A stretch of 39,954 bases of DNA from an uncultured Metabacillus sp. (lineage in GTDB: Bacteria > Bacillota > Bacilli > Bacillales > Bacillaceae), in assembly GCF_947503125.1 (NCBI RefSeq), contig NZ_CANNCR010000041.1:1-39954 (forward strand), in the 5' to 3' direction. A program made the translations under genes and the position numbers. The notes under the pieces were generated by a model. It saw only the letters and a program-made list of their open reading frames with translations, had not been told where the DNA came from and did not search any database. Positions within the stretch are counted from its first letter, which is position 1. Each line of letters opens with the position of its first letter. Below, in pieces: positions 1 through 8,364 of the stretch.

Positions 1-72
1 AGGTAAAGTACACCTTCTATTCCTGTTCGCCTTATGCTTGTCGCCGATAGGCAGGCGCCTTGCGCTTTTTTT
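1..72 (+). repeat. Dispersed intergenic repeat, partial copy 1
   Basis: The stretch ends in GCGCCTTGCGCTTTTTTT. This matches the closing GGCGCTTGCGCTTTT of the copy at 6863-6990 and, inverted, the copy at 6140-6355. It belongs to the GC-richer dispersed repeats often seen between Bacillus genes. It lies directly behind the stop codon of the small minus-strand gene and is cut by the window edge, so its full extent is unknown. Confidence 0.5.
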
Positions 73-250
73 AATATGGCGGTTCCTCTTTTACAAGGTC
101 CCGTGCTTCTTCAATATTGGCACCGTCGTCTTTTCGATGGACCGAGCCGCCAGATAGTCCTTCATTTATCATTCTGTCAATATCTAAATACACTTCATCT
201 TTTCCTTCATAGTTCAAATCTTGTTTGACACCTTCAACCTTTTTTCTCAT
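71..250 (-). CDS. Small conserved hypothetical protein (59 aa)
   Basis: An open frame of 59 codons starts MRKKVEGVKQDL and ends VKEEPPY, preceded by a strong AGGAGG ribosome binding site seven bases before the ATG. The product is hydrophilic and acidic, with no membrane segment or signal peptide. It lies downstream of yheE in the same direction and is probably the last gene of the yhe run. I do not recognise a named family. The good ribosome site, the protein-like composition and the conserved neighbourhood support a real gene. It may be a spore-related small protein by context, but that is only inference. Confidence 0.6.
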   Translation of the reverse strand: MRKKVEGVKQDLNYEGKDEVYLDIDRMINEGLSGGSVHRKDDGANIEEARDLVKEEPPY

Positions 251-303
251 TTTACAACCTCCTCATCTCTGTTAGCTTGTGCATGAGTCGGTTTCATCAT
301 TCA

Positions 304-513
304 TTATTCGTACACATGGAAAAGCATGAGTTCATGAATCTGTGATTGAATTTCCGTTTCTTCCTCTTTTGGAGGCGTCGTTGCTGCCCATTCGATTTTT
401 CCATTTTTATGATATATTCCATCGTAATGAATCCCTCTAAAGTAAAAGGAAATTCGCCAACCAGGTAAGCTTGCCTGTTTTATCAATGGTTTATATTGAA
501 AATGTGTAATCAA
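304..513 (-). CDS. yheE: YheE family protein (DUF5342)
   Basis: A 69-residue protein starting MITHFQYKPLIKQ, with the aromatic-rich core WRISFYFRGIHYDGIYH and an acidic tail. This matches my memory of Bacillus YheE (about 72 aa, DUF5342), a small protein of unknown function. The start is TTG, nine bases behind a clear AAAGGAG site. An ATG between the two opens a frame that stops at once. It follows the YheC/YheD genes on the same strand, the neighbourhood seen in Bacillus subtilis. No signal peptide or membrane segment is visible. The function is not known, and a spore-related role is inferred only from its neighbours. Confidence 0.8.
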   Translation of the reverse strand: MITHFQYKPLIKQASLPGWRISFYFRGIHYDGIYHKNGKIEWAATTPPKEEETEIQSQIHELMLFHVYE

Positions 514-646
514 ACCATATTGCTCCTTTCACAGCTCGGCTTAAGGCGGTTAGTTGTCCGGGGATTTCAACTAAACTAACAGGAAAACCGAAAGATGGTG
601 CAGTTCGGTCTCCTTGCCTTCTTTGTAAATAATACGGCAAAAAAAC

Positions 647-1708
647 TTAAAACTCCTTCTTGTTTTGACTGGTACTATTTGCTAAATCTGCAAACAATTT
701 AACCGTTCGTTCAATTCGTTTCGTTTGAATATCGACCTCATCAAAAATCATTGGTTTTGAATTTACCTCAAATAATATTGGCTCCCCTTGAGGTGTTATT
801 CCCACATCCATTGAGAATTCACCGACAAAGCCATACCTCTCTATCAGCTGCCTACCGACTGTTTCAGCCAGCCAATCTAATTTATCCTCAGAACACCGAT
901 CTTGGACCTGTTGGAAGGGAATGATTTCTCCGCCATTTGGTACATGTGTGATAATTGAGTTTTCGTCCGCTTTTCGAACACCAATTCCGATGATTTTGTG
1001 AACTCCTTTTTCATACAGGCAGAGGATTCGTAAATCATATTTGCAATCATCTATCGTATCGGTTTGAATTTCTTTTTGAAGGAGGTAGGGCTTTTTCATT
1101 AATAGTTTTTCAGTGTCTTGCACAAAATCAGCCTGTACATAATTGATTGTTTGATTTTTTTTGTGAATGTAATAGCTCGTGCCATCATAAGAGAGCTTGT
1201 AAACTCCTTGCCCTTTATGACCATTAACAGGTTTTACATAAAGGGAGTGGTACGTATTCAATTTTTCGAGCACATCATTTATCGTCGTAAACATCCATGT
1301 TTTTGGGAGGTAACCGTTTAATGTAGTTGATTTAACAAGGGCAAGATAGACTTCCCATTTATCAAAAAAGCACGGATTAAAGAAATATTTTCCATCATTT
1401 TCAAAGGTTTGCTTTAGAGAAAGGAATAGGGCAGATGACTCTTCTTTCCTAAACGAAATCTTGTTATAGATGAGGTCGGGGATGGGGAAAGTACGTTTTC
1501 CCCATTTGTCAGCATGCTCGTAATAAAAATACCCGTTCACATCGTGTTCGTTGAAGTCATTAGTTGTAAAAATAAACGACAGACCGCCAATTTTTGTTAG
1601 TTCCTTTTGAATGGCTTTAAAAACCTTCAGATTACCGCGAAATGAGTCTTCTGTTTTGCCTGGACTTGAAAGAATCCCAACAAGCGGAAAATAGCTAGCG
1701 TTCTTCAT
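647..1708 (-). CDS. yheC: YheC/YheD family endospore coat-associated protein (ATP-grasp)
   Basis: A 353-residue protein of the YheC/YheD ATP-grasp family, whose members are described as endospore coat-associated in Bacillus. The N-terminal part starts NASYFPLVGILSS. The middle has a lysine-containing nucleotide segment around YVKPVNGHKGQGVY, and the C-terminal part has the ATP-grasp metal-binding stretch GEFSMDVG...LFEVNSKP. The length is close to B. subtilis YheC (363 aa), so I use that symbol with caution. The ATG lies eight bases behind a GAGGAA site. It overlaps the end of the upstream paralogue by 14 bases, so the two are translationally coupled. The substrate that is ligated is unknown for this family. 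Confidence 0.85.
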   Translation of the reverse strand: MKNASYFPLVGILSSPGKTEDSFRGNLKVFKAIQKELTKIGGLSFIFTTNDFNEHDVNGYFYYEHADKWGKRTFPIPDLIYNKISFRKEESSALFLSLKQTFENDGKYFFNPCFFDKWEVYLALVKSTTLNGYLPKTWMFTTINDVLEKLNTYHSLYVKPVNGHKGQGVYKLSYDGTSYYIHKKNQTINYVQADFVQDTEKLLMKKPYLLQKEIQTDTIDDCKYDLRILCLYEKGVHKIIGIGVRKADENSIITHVPNGGEIIPFQQVQDRCSEDKLDWLAETVGRQLIERYGFVGEFSMDVGITPQGEPILFEVNSKPMIFDEVDIQTKRIERTVKLFADLANSTSQNKKEF

Positions 1709-3065
1709 ACATCAATTCCTCAGGGTTGTATATTGCCTTCTTTGATAAAAATAATCCATATTCAAGTGATGCTTTACGGGAAAGGATATCCGCTTCCTTG
1801 AGATCGGGATGACAAAAGATCGATCTTCCCGGCTTCGAGTTTGCTTCAAACATCCAGACACTTCCGTTTTGATCAATCCCTAAGTCAAATCCAATTTCTC
1901 CAACAAATCCTTGAACTTTGTCATCGATGCTTTTACTTAAAATAATCGAGGCATCTGTAAGGTTCCGAAGAGCTATTTTCCGTTCCTGTTCATCCTTATA
2001 AATTTCTTCAAGTGTTTTTACAACACCGCCGTTATTTAAATGTGTCGTGACACTTCCTTTTCCTGCTATTTTTGCGGCGATTGCCGTTACCTTCCAAATA
2101 CCTTCTTCGTTCTTATTTGTGTGGACCCTAAAATCAACAGGCTTTCCATCAATACGCAGCAACTTAATTCCCTGTTGGGCAATATAATGAGAAAGCTCAT
2201 CTTTAAACGTTACCTTTAAGAAATGTTCAATAGAAGGATATTTTCTTAAACGATTCGTTTGCTTTTCATCGCGATATCTACAATAGTATTGGTTATCTTC
2301 TCTTGAATACATAAGCTGATAGACGCCATTCCCTAAGCTGCTATTTGCCGGCTTTAAATAAATGCTTTGATAAGAAGCAAGCATTTCTTCCATCCTGCTA
2401 ATCGTAGGAGGGTGGTAGGTTGCCGGCAAATATTTAGCTGCTGCTGTGTCGTGAATTAAGAGTTTGTGGATCATCCATTTATTAAAAAAACCAGGATTAT
2501 ACCACGGAATCGAGTAGTCCTCTGTGAAGCGCTTTTTTACTATTTTAAATACTTGATGATTTTCTACACGGCGATTTGGGAGTCGGTCATAAACCGCGTT
2601 TGGAAACGGAAAGAGTACTTGCTTCCATCCATCAGTATCGTAAGTAAATCCATTGATTGTGCCTTCCTCCCAATTAATATGGTTGGACCCGAAAACAAAG
2701 GAAAAGACCCCAACCGATTGGTCCATGGATAAATATTTAGCGAAAAACAACGAGCGTTCCCCCAGCGGACGATGGGCGGATTTAGTAAAGCCTGCTGTGA
2801 AAACCCCTACTAAGGACCCTAAGTGCAAATTTCCATCTTTGAAAAAAAGATGGATTTTTCCTTTATCCGGCAGCATCAGATCTGTTGCTATTTCTATTGG
2901 TAATACAATTTGATTCTCAAGACCTTCCTTATACAGAACCTTACAAGGAACTGATCTGGATCCGAATGATAGTTGATTGATTTGACCGTATTTCATTGTA
3001 GCTGATGGCAAGTGTATACGATCATCTTTGGAGCTCGTTATTTGGATGGTATATGTTGTACTCAT
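1695..3065 (-). CDS. yheD: YheC/YheD family endospore coat-associated protein (ATP-grasp)
   Basis: A 456-residue YheC/YheD family protein, close in length to B. subtilis YheD (about 453 aa). An N-terminal domain of about 100 residues precedes the ATP-grasp part. The ATP-grasp part contains IYLKPANSSLGNGVYQ, an arginine segment VDFRVHTNK, and the metal-binding end GEIGFDLG...MFEANSKPGR. The ATG follows immediately after the TAA of the upstream paralogue and has an AAAGGAG site nine bases before it, so the genes form a tight operon. Membership of the family is clear. The exact enzymatic reaction is not known, and the spore coat role comes from family knowledge. Confidence 0.85.
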   Translation of the reverse strand: MSTTYTIQITSSKDDRIHLPSATMKYGQINQLSFGSRSVPCKVLYKEGLENQIVLPIEIATDLMLPDKGKIHLFFKDGNLHLGSLVGVFTAGFTKSAHRPLGERSLFFAKYLSMDQSVGVFSFVFGSNHINWEEGTINGFTYDTDGWKQVLFPFPNAVYDRLPNRRVENHQVFKIVKKRFTEDYSIPWYNPGFFNKWMIHKLLIHDTAAAKYLPATYHPPTISRMEEMLASYQSIYLKPANSSLGNGVYQLMYSREDNQYYCRYRDEKQTNRLRKYPSIEHFLKVTFKDELSHYIAQQGIKLLRIDGKPVDFRVHTNKNEEGIWKVTAIAAKIAGKGSVTTHLNNGGVVKTLEEIYKDEQERKIALRNLTDASIILSKSIDDKVQGFVGEIGFDLGIDQNGSVWMFEANSKPGRSIFCHPDLKEADILSRKASLEYGLFLSKKAIYNPEELMYEER

Positions 3066-4172
3066 TTAGTTCGACTCCTTTATGGCTGCTTGATTTCGCA
3101 AATAGCTGCAATAGGCTAGAGGTGCTTGATAAAGTTTTTCGATTGATTTGGGGTTTGTAGCTATCATTGTTTTCCTGCCTGGCTTTGAATTCATATCTAA
3201 GATCCATACTGAGCCATCCTTCGCATAGCCAATATCAAGCCCGATTTCAAATAAACGGTCGCATTTCTCTTCAAGCAAAGGCGGTAATTTCGAGATGATC
3301 GTGCGAAGCTCATCTTCTAATAAAACAATTTGCTTTTTTGACAGGGAGGAGGACCATTCTTCATAGGTGATTGCTTCACCACCGCTATTTAAATTTGAAA
3401 GAAAGGAGCCGTAGTATCCTTTACGAACCCCTTTGCCAACAAGGGCCCATTTTCCATGCTGGTTTTTTTGCAAGAATAGTCGTATATCAAACGGATATCC
3501 TTGATTATCTAAAAGTGGCAGAAGTGGCTGGAGAAGGTAAGTTTGCTGCTGGATAAGCTTTTCACACCAGTCTGAAAATTCCTTTAATGAAACGAACAGT
3601 TTTGTTTTTTTATCCCGGCCCTTATGGAAGGTAATCATAATAGAGTCAGATAATTGTTTGACTGCGACAATCCCGGCACCTCGAGAACCAGTGAATGGCT
3701 TTAAGAGACAAGTAGAATGTAACTTTAAATGGTGAATGATTTGAACAGCCTCCTGCACGAGCTCTGTGTTGGGAAGATAGCAGCTAATGATAGGGTCGCT
3801 TTGTAACAAGTTGTAAATCTTCCACTTATCTGGTAATCCTATCCCTAAAAAGGTTGTTTGCGGATTTTTTTTAAGCCATTCCACTATCGGTTTGCTCTTT
3901 TGAATAGTTTGCTTCTGATTGAAAAAGCAGCGATCATAAATAAACGTTGGGATAGAGAACTTTGCTTGTATCCAGCTTTGTAAATGATGATCAAATTTCT
4001 CACCATCTATAAGTAAGGTGGAAGGGTCGATGGAGGTAGGTTCAAATCGAACACATTGAATTTGATATGGTTCACTTCGTTTTGCAATTTCAGTAGCATA
4101 TGAATTTTCATGATTTTTATTAATGGCTAAAAAACCTAATGTTAGTTGTTCCAAACTGGTCACTCCATTCAC
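3066..4172 (-). CDS. YheC/YheD family ATP-grasp protein
   Basis: A 368-residue third paralogue of the YheC/YheD family. The nucleotide-binding segment reads LLKPFTGSRGAGIVAV, followed by FDIRLFLQKN and the metal-binding end EIGLDIGY...ILDMNSKPGRK. An aspartate stands here where its sisters have glutamate (EVNSKP or EANSKP), a conservative change. The reported start is GTG without a good ribosome site. A TTG six codons in, with GGAG about eight bases before it, is an alternative. The stop codon abuts the next gene's ATG. It heads the coupled three-gene run ending at 647. No signal peptide or membrane segment is seen. Confidence 0.8.
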   Translation of the reverse strand: MNGVTSLEQLTLGFLAINKNHENSYATEIAKRSEPYQIQCVRFEPTSIDPSTLLIDGEKFDHHLQSWIQAKFSIPTFIYDRCFFNQKQTIQKSKPIVEWLKKNPQTTFLGIGLPDKWKIYNLLQSDPIISCYLPNTELVQEAVQIIHHLKLHSTCLLKPFTGSRGAGIVAVKQLSDSIMITFHKGRDKKTKLFVSLKEFSDWCEKLIQQQTYLLQPLLPLLDNQGYPFDIRLFLQKNQHGKWALVGKGVRKGYYGSFLSNLNSGGEAITYEEWSSSLSKKQIVLLEDELRTIISKLPPLLEEKCDRLFEIGLDIGYAKDGSVWILDMNSKPGRKTMIATNPKSIEKLYQAPLAYCSYLRNQAAIKESN

Positions 4173-4358
4173 TGTACTAGTTAGTCCATAAAATTGCCAG
4201 CAGTGAGAAGGTACTTCATCCCACTGATGGGTGTGCTGAGACTTATCACGCTTGAACCTCTACCCCCTATGGCTTTCGTCTGACTAGATATCCTGTCCTT
4301 CTCCTTAGAATGACAGGCAGTTATTCCTGAACTTAGTAGCTTTTATGAATCTTGGATT

Positions 4359-5723
4359 TTACTGTCCGTTAAGTTGGGAAAGAAATAGGCAATAATTTAT
4401 AATTGAACGTGCCGAAGGTCTAACTCTTTCGCTTTTTTGATCATTCTCTAATTTTGATGGCTTCGTATTTACCTCAATGATCCACGGATGTCCCTTTGGA
4501 TCCAGCCCAAGGTCAATGCCGAATTCTCCAAATTCTCCGCCGGCATGAAGTGATACAGTGTTTACAATTTCAAGAGAAAGCTCAGCTAACATTTTTCGAA
4601 GATGACGGCTTTCGTCTTTCCCATATAACTCACTTAAAACGGATTTAATAGGATAAATCTGTCCGCCCCTTGCCAGGTTTGCTACAAACTGGTTATCTTC
4701 TGAAACTCTTGCAACAGCTGAGGTAACCTTCCATTGATGAAAATCTTTTTTATGGCAAAGGAAACGAAAATCAAGTGTACGATTTTGGTATTTATTAAGC
4801 TGAATTGTTTCTTGTAACAAAAAGCGTCCTTTTTTTAGACGGGGAGAAAGAGCGGAATATAGTTTTTGCAGGTTTGTAAATTCAGTGTTGATTTCACCGG
4901 AAAAAGTGGTGAAGTCTAGAAAATAGGTTTGATCATCCTTTTCCTTGACTCGAAAAATCCGTCTCCCTTGGCTGCCATTTATCGGTTTTATAAATATATC
5001 TTTATTAACAGTGAGCATATATTCTAAAGAAGATTTCGACTCATATAATTGGCTCATCGGTAAATAAGGCTTCAGATGTTCAGATTCAGATAATATTTGA
5101 TGAACCTCCCATTTGTTTAAAAACCGTTCATTAAAATAGGGAACATTATTTTCAATGATATCAGAGATAACCTGTAAAAATTCTTTCGAGCGCTCCCGCT
5201 TTCTTGAACTTATTCGATTGTGTACGACGTTTGGATAGGGAACAATGCTTTTTTTCCATTCCGATTCATGGAGATAGTATCCTTCAATTTGTTGATTGTT
5301 GTATGTCGTTAAAGAAAAAATATAAAAAAAGACCCCTTTGTTCATACAATATGCTGCAAGCTCCTTACAAAATTCATGAATGGATCCAAATCTTACACCA
5401 TCTTCGGTCGTTTTTATTTCAGTTAATAAACCAATGACAGGGCCAAGCTGGAGCTGCTGATTATTTTTTAGTGTTCCTTGAAGTGAAAAGGAATGTATGG
5501 GTAAGCAAAGCTTATTTAACACATCTTCACTAAGAGATAATCCAAAGTGATCCTCTTTAATAAATACGATTGGACAGGTGACAGTATGCATTCCACACCC
5601 AATTTTCAAGGAGGTTAGATTTTTAGGAAGATGTAATCTCTGTCTAAGCTTTTCACTCATTTCACACCAAGTAGATCTGGGAGCATGTTGTAAAGGTGTC
5701 ATTTCTATTATTTCGTATGTCAT
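4359..5723 (-). CDS. YheC/YheD family ATP-grasp protein
   Basis: A fourth YheC/YheD-type protein, 454 residues from the ATG at 5723. I prefer this start over the upstream one at 5756 because a GAGGGG site lies just before it, and because the protein then starts MTYEIIEMTP. Key segments are IFIKPINGSQGRRIFRV, an arginine-rich LDFRFLCHK and the metal-binding end GEFGIDLG...IIEVNTKPS. Its architecture, with a long N-terminal domain, resembles the 456-residue sister. A 186-base gap separates it from the downstream paralogue, so it may have its own transcript. Role as for its sisters: probable spore-coat-associated ATP-grasp enzyme of unknown substrate. Confidence 0.82.
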   Translation of the reverse strand: MTYEIIEMTPLQHAPRSTWCEMSEKLRQRLHLPKNLTSLKIGCGMHTVTCPIVFIKEDHFGLSLSEDVLNKLCLPIHSFSLQGTLKNNQQLQLGPVIGLLTEIKTTEDGVRFGSIHEFCKELAAYCMNKGVFFYIFSLTTYNNQQIEGYYLHESEWKKSIVPYPNVVHNRISSRKRERSKEFLQVISDIIENNVPYFNERFLNKWEVHQILSESEHLKPYLPMSQLYESKSSLEYMLTVNKDIFIKPINGSQGRRIFRVKEKDDQTYFLDFTTFSGEINTEFTNLQKLYSALSPRLKKGRFLLQETIQLNKYQNRTLDFRFLCHKKDFHQWKVTSAVARVSEDNQFVANLARGGQIYPIKSVLSELYGKDESRHLRKMLAELSLEIVNTVSLHAGGEFGEFGIDLGLDPKGHPWIIEVNTKPSKLENDQKSERVRPSARSIINYCLFLSQLNGQ

Positions 5724-5784
5724 ATAAAACCCCTCATTTGATCGCCTTACGGACAAGCACCATAATGTTCATAGGCAGTTATTC

Positions 5785-6030
5785 TATAAAACATCGTATG
5801 ATATCTATACAAAATTGGTGAAGTTTCGGAAGGTAGATGGCTATGAACTATTTAATGACGACATTTCAGAGGGTGCCGTTCGGGAACAAGTTGAAACATT
5901 TGCTGTTTAGCGCCTTGAGGATATGATCTTATCGATTTCGAAAAGGGAATTTAAGATGATTACCTATTTAGGTGCACTATTAGGCGGGATCATTGGCGGG
6001 TTACAAGCAATTTTCGTGATACTGCTATAA
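5785..6030 (+). pseudogene. yheB: yheB remnant (DUF445 family), C-terminal part only
   Basis: Reading from 5785 gives 82 codons in one frame, ending [19 protein letters not shown]...ILL, which matches the C-terminal end of DUF445 membrane proteins such as YheB. One in-frame TAG interrupts it after EQVETFAV, where the family continues in the same frame. The N-terminal three quarters of the gene (YheB is about 377 aa) are absent; the coding sequence runs straight into the upstream intergenic region of the YheC/D gene. In B. subtilis yheB lies beside yheA, and yheA follows here at 6412. The match is from memory of the family pattern, but the continuous reading on both sides of the stop is directly visible. 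Confidence 0.72.
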
Positions 6031-6139
6031 ATTGAACGTTTAAAAATTTTTGGTATGAATGGAGTTCCTATAAGCATAAAATGCAATATTGCTAATAGTT
6101 TGTTATAGTGTAGATAGAGCCTGCATAGGTTAAAAGAAC

Positions 6140-6355
6140 AAAAGCGCAAGCGCCTTGGTCATCGCCGTACAAACTGGAGGAGCATCGACTGAGATAAAGG
6201 AAACACGGTAAGCGAAGCGAACCGATGTTGACTTATCGTAGGGAGATGATCTGAAGTTTGATAGGCGATAGGCGCTGGCAGTCAAAAACGCGACGTCCTG
6301 TCGCACTGACTGCACTTGCACATCCTGTGCTTCGGAGCTGGATGTCGCAGCGCTA
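6140..6355 (-). repeat. Dispersed intergenic repeat, copy 2 (inverted)
   Basis: The segment begins AAAGCGCAAGCGCCTTG and ends GAGCTGGATGTCGCAGCGC. Read on the minus strand these are GACATCCAGCTC near the start and GGCGCTTGCGCTTT at the end, the same termini as the copy at 6863-6990. It is richer in G and C than its surroundings and has no credible gene. It lies between the yheB remnant and yheA, and with copy 3 it flanks yheA in inverted orientation. Confidence 0.6.
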
Positions 6356-6411
6356 ATCCACAATTGAAGAATTTTATAATTTCCTAAGCGACAAGAAAGG
6401 AGGCTCATCAT

Positions 6412-6759
6412 ATGTCAGATAATTTATATGATGTTGCATACAATTTAGAGAAGGCATTACGTGAAAGTAACGATTTCAAAGAGTTAAAACGTCTTTATGA
6501 TGAAGTAAATGCAGATGAATCATCGAGAAAAATGTTTGATAACTTCCGTGATATTCAATTAAACCTTCAGCAAAAGCAAATGACTGGAGAAGAAATTACA
6601 CAAGAAGAAATCGAACATGCACAAAAATCTGTTCAATTGGTTCAACAACATGAAAAAATATCTCAGCTTATGGCTGCCGAGCAGCGCTTAAGCATGGTGA
6701 TAACAGATTTGAATAAAATTATTATGAAGCCGCTAGAAGAGATGTACGGAGCTCAGTAA
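6412..6759 (+). CDS. yheA: YheA, YlbF/YmcA family protein
   Basis: A 115-residue, wholly alpha-helical, charged protein starting MSDNLYDVAYNLEKAL, with a central FDNFRDIQLNLQQKQMTGEEIT. This is the recognisable pattern of YheA (UPF0342; about 117 aa), related to YlbF and YmcA. Those relatives form a complex with YaaT that affects RNase Y activity, competence and sporulation in B. subtilis; the role of YheA itself is not settled. The ATG follows an AAAGGAGG site. A rho-independent terminator at 6792-6820 ends the transcript. The gene is alone between two inverted copies of a dispersed repeat, its usual partner yheB being only a remnant. Confidence 0.92.
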   Translation: MSDNLYDVAYNLEKALRESNDFKELKRLYDEVNADESSRKMFDNFRDIQLNLQQKQMTGEEITQEEIEHAQKSVQLVQQHEKISQLMAAEQRLSMVITDLNKIIMKPLEEMYGAQ

Positions 6760-6791
6760 ACGAGGAAAATACATAGAAAATGGTGTTTAAG

Positions 6792-6820
6792 CAGAATGGG
6801 ATCTTTCCATTCTGTTTTTT
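6792..6820 (+). terminator. Rho-independent terminator of yheA
   Basis: CAGAATGG and CCATTCTG form an 8 bp stem with a 7-base loop, followed directly by TTTTTT. It begins 33 bases after the yheA stop codon. Confidence 0.9.
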
Positions 6821-6862
6821 ATCGTTTACCAGGAAATTATAAAATTCTTAAACTGTGAATAA

Positions 6863-6990
6863 GCGCACGACATCCAGCTCCAGCGCCTGGCCCCTCTAGG
6901 GTCTAGCCACTCATGAATTGAAGGCAAAGAACGCCTTCTATTCATGAGCGTCTTATTTGCCCTAGGCTGATCAAGGCGCTTGCGCTTTTC
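6863..6990 (+). repeat. Dispersed intergenic repeat, copy 3
   Basis: The copy runs from AGCGCACGACATCCAGCTC to GGCGCTTGCGCTTTTC. It contains an internal inverted pair around AAGGCAAAGAACGCCTT and TCATGAAT/ATTCATGA, so the transcript would fold. It shares its termini with copy 2 (inverted) and its end with copy 1. The gap between yheA and yhaX (6760-7075) is made up of the yheA terminator, this repeat and the yhaX promoter region. Confidence 0.6.
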
Positions 6991-7075
6991 TAATATTCTC
7001 TACTGTTGTTCTATTTTCGCGAAAAAGGACATAACCTCTTATTAGGTTAAGACATCAGTAGAAGGGGGAACCACA

Positions 7076-7945
7076 GTGACTCATTATCGGTTGCTTGCAC
7101 TAAATATTGATGGAACATTGCTTCGTTCGAATGGTCGCCTCCAGCCGTCAACGAAAGAAGCGATTGAGTATGTTAAGGATAAAGGAATCTATGTCACTCT
7201 TGTAACGAATAGACATTTTCAATCTGCCAAAAAACTTGCAAAAGCATTAAAGCTGGAATCGATTTTAGTGACACATGGAGGAGCATTTATTTCTGATAAT
7301 CTTGATAAGCCTTTATTTGAAAAAAGTATCTCTGAGGAGCAGACGTTTAATCTTGTGCAAGTGCTAGAAAATTTTAAATGTAATATTAGAATCACCCATG
7401 AGCGCTTTTCAATCGGAAATCGAAAAAAAATCGCATCGAACTTACTGAGTAAATCCATTTTGAATACATCTGATTCGATGTTTTATCCGGTGCAATTTGT
7501 TGATTCTTTAGGTGATTCACTGCGGGATGAGCCAGTAGCTGCAAGGAGAATTGATGTACATTTCTCCAGTGAGGAAGAAAAGGAAGAGGCAGCAGGGTTA
7601 ATAAGTGAAGCATTTGATTCAATTGAAGTGAGAGATCATCAAGCGAAAAAGCTAGAAATTGTGAAAATAGGTGTTTCAAAAGAAAGTGGACTCCGTGCAT
7701 TAGCGAGTCATCTAAAAATTCCTTTAGAAAAAACGGTTGCGATTGGTGATGCTGAGGATGATATTGGTATGATTACCTCAGCAGGCTTAGGTGTTGCCAT
7801 GTGGAATGCACCATTTGAAGTAAAGCGCGTGGCGGATTGGGTCACAAGATCGAATAACCAACAGGGTGTAGCATATATGGTAAAAGAGCATTTCCGCAAG
7901 CAGCAAAGATTAGAATTCTTAGAGAAAATAAAAATAGATAAGTAA
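7076..7945 (+). CDS. yhaX: Cof-type HAD family protein, YhaX-like, with altered nucleophile motif
   Basis: A 289-residue HAD-superfamily protein of the Cof/sugar-phosphatase type, matching B. subtilis YhaX (about 288 aa, linked to spores) in size and neighbourhood. The start is GTG behind AGAAGGGGG. Motif I should read DxDGT, but here it is ALNIDGTLL at residues 8-16: the nucleophile aspartate (residue 11) is asparagine. Motif II (LVTNRHF, near 42) and motif IV (GDAEDDIGM, near 223) are intact, with lysines before motif IV. Loss of the nucleophile predicts little or no phosphatase activity; it may bind a ligand or have a structural role. A strong terminator follows at once. This is the last core-type gene before the accessory island. 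Confidence 0.85.
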   Translation: MTHYRLLALNIDGTLLRSNGRLQPSTKEAIEYVKDKGIYVTLVTNRHFQSAKKLAKALKLESILVTHGGAFISDNLDKPLFEKSISEEQTFNLVQVLENFKCNIRITHERFSIGNRKKIASNLLSKSILNTSDSMFYPVQFVDSLGDSLRDEPVAARRIDVHFSSEEEKEEAAGLISEAFDSIEVRDHQAKKLEIVKIGVSKESGLRALASHLKIPLEKTVAIGDAEDDIGMITSAGLGVAMWNAPFEVKRVADWVTRSNNQQGVAYMVKEHFRKQQRLEFLEKIKIDK

Positions 7946-7976
7946 GAAGGGGAGGCCTTGCTTCTCCTTCTTAACT
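7943..7976 (+). terminator. Terminator of the yhaX-like gene
   Basis: The stop codon runs into TAAGAAGGGGAG, which pairs with CTTCTCCTTCTTA eight bases on. A short T-containing tail (AACTTTTAT) follows. The hairpin is strong, while the T-run is modest. Confidence 0.75.
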
Positions 7977-8289
7977 TTTATCCCATCTTAACGCGAAGTA
8001 CTCATAAAATTTGAGTTTAGGTGGTACTAACTTCTGAAATTATGGAATGTAAAACTGAAGATTTTAAGAGTATAGTTGAATCTAAGTTCTAGAAAGAGCA
8101 TTGGAATAAATTTGTGAAAAACTCCATAATGATAGTAAACAAGCTTAAGAATTAGCTTTGATCATTAAACATAACACTCCCAAAAAATTTAAGAATTAAA
8201 AATGACTTTGATTGAAAAGTGGTAAATTCAAATCAAATGTTTCGCTGAGATCAATATGGCTAAGATTCTTAATAATTATATGAAGAAAA
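7977..8289. other. Intergenic stretch at the junction of core and accessory DNA
   Basis: No credible gene. The sequence is AT-rich with short frames all broken by stops, possibly decayed coding DNA. It separates the yhe/yhaX block from the carbohydrate island and ends in a hairpin that terminates the minus-strand GH146-like gene. Confidence 0.4.
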
Positions 8290-8322
8290 TTCCCCGTTCT
8301 AGATTTAAGGAGAAACGGGGAA
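8290..8322 (-). terminator. Terminator of the GH146-like gene
   Basis: TTCCCCGTT and AACGGGGAA form a perfect 9 bp stem. On the minus strand the hairpin is followed by a T-rich tail (TTTTC). It lies 43 bases past the end of the minus-strand gene. Confidence 0.85.
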
Positions 8323-8364
8323 TAAATCTTCTTGAGATATGGAGTTTAATCCTTTATATAAGTG

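Noticed and set aside
4173-4358. Inverted CCTGTC/GACAGG in the gap between two YheC/D genes as a terminator
   Set aside because: Short stem, long loop and no T-run on the minus strand; not enough to call.
6130-6411. Minus-strand open frame of 93 codons upstream of yheA
   Set aside because: It coincides with the dispersed repeat; the GC-rich repeat simply lacks stops in that frame. No ribosome site, no protein-like pattern.
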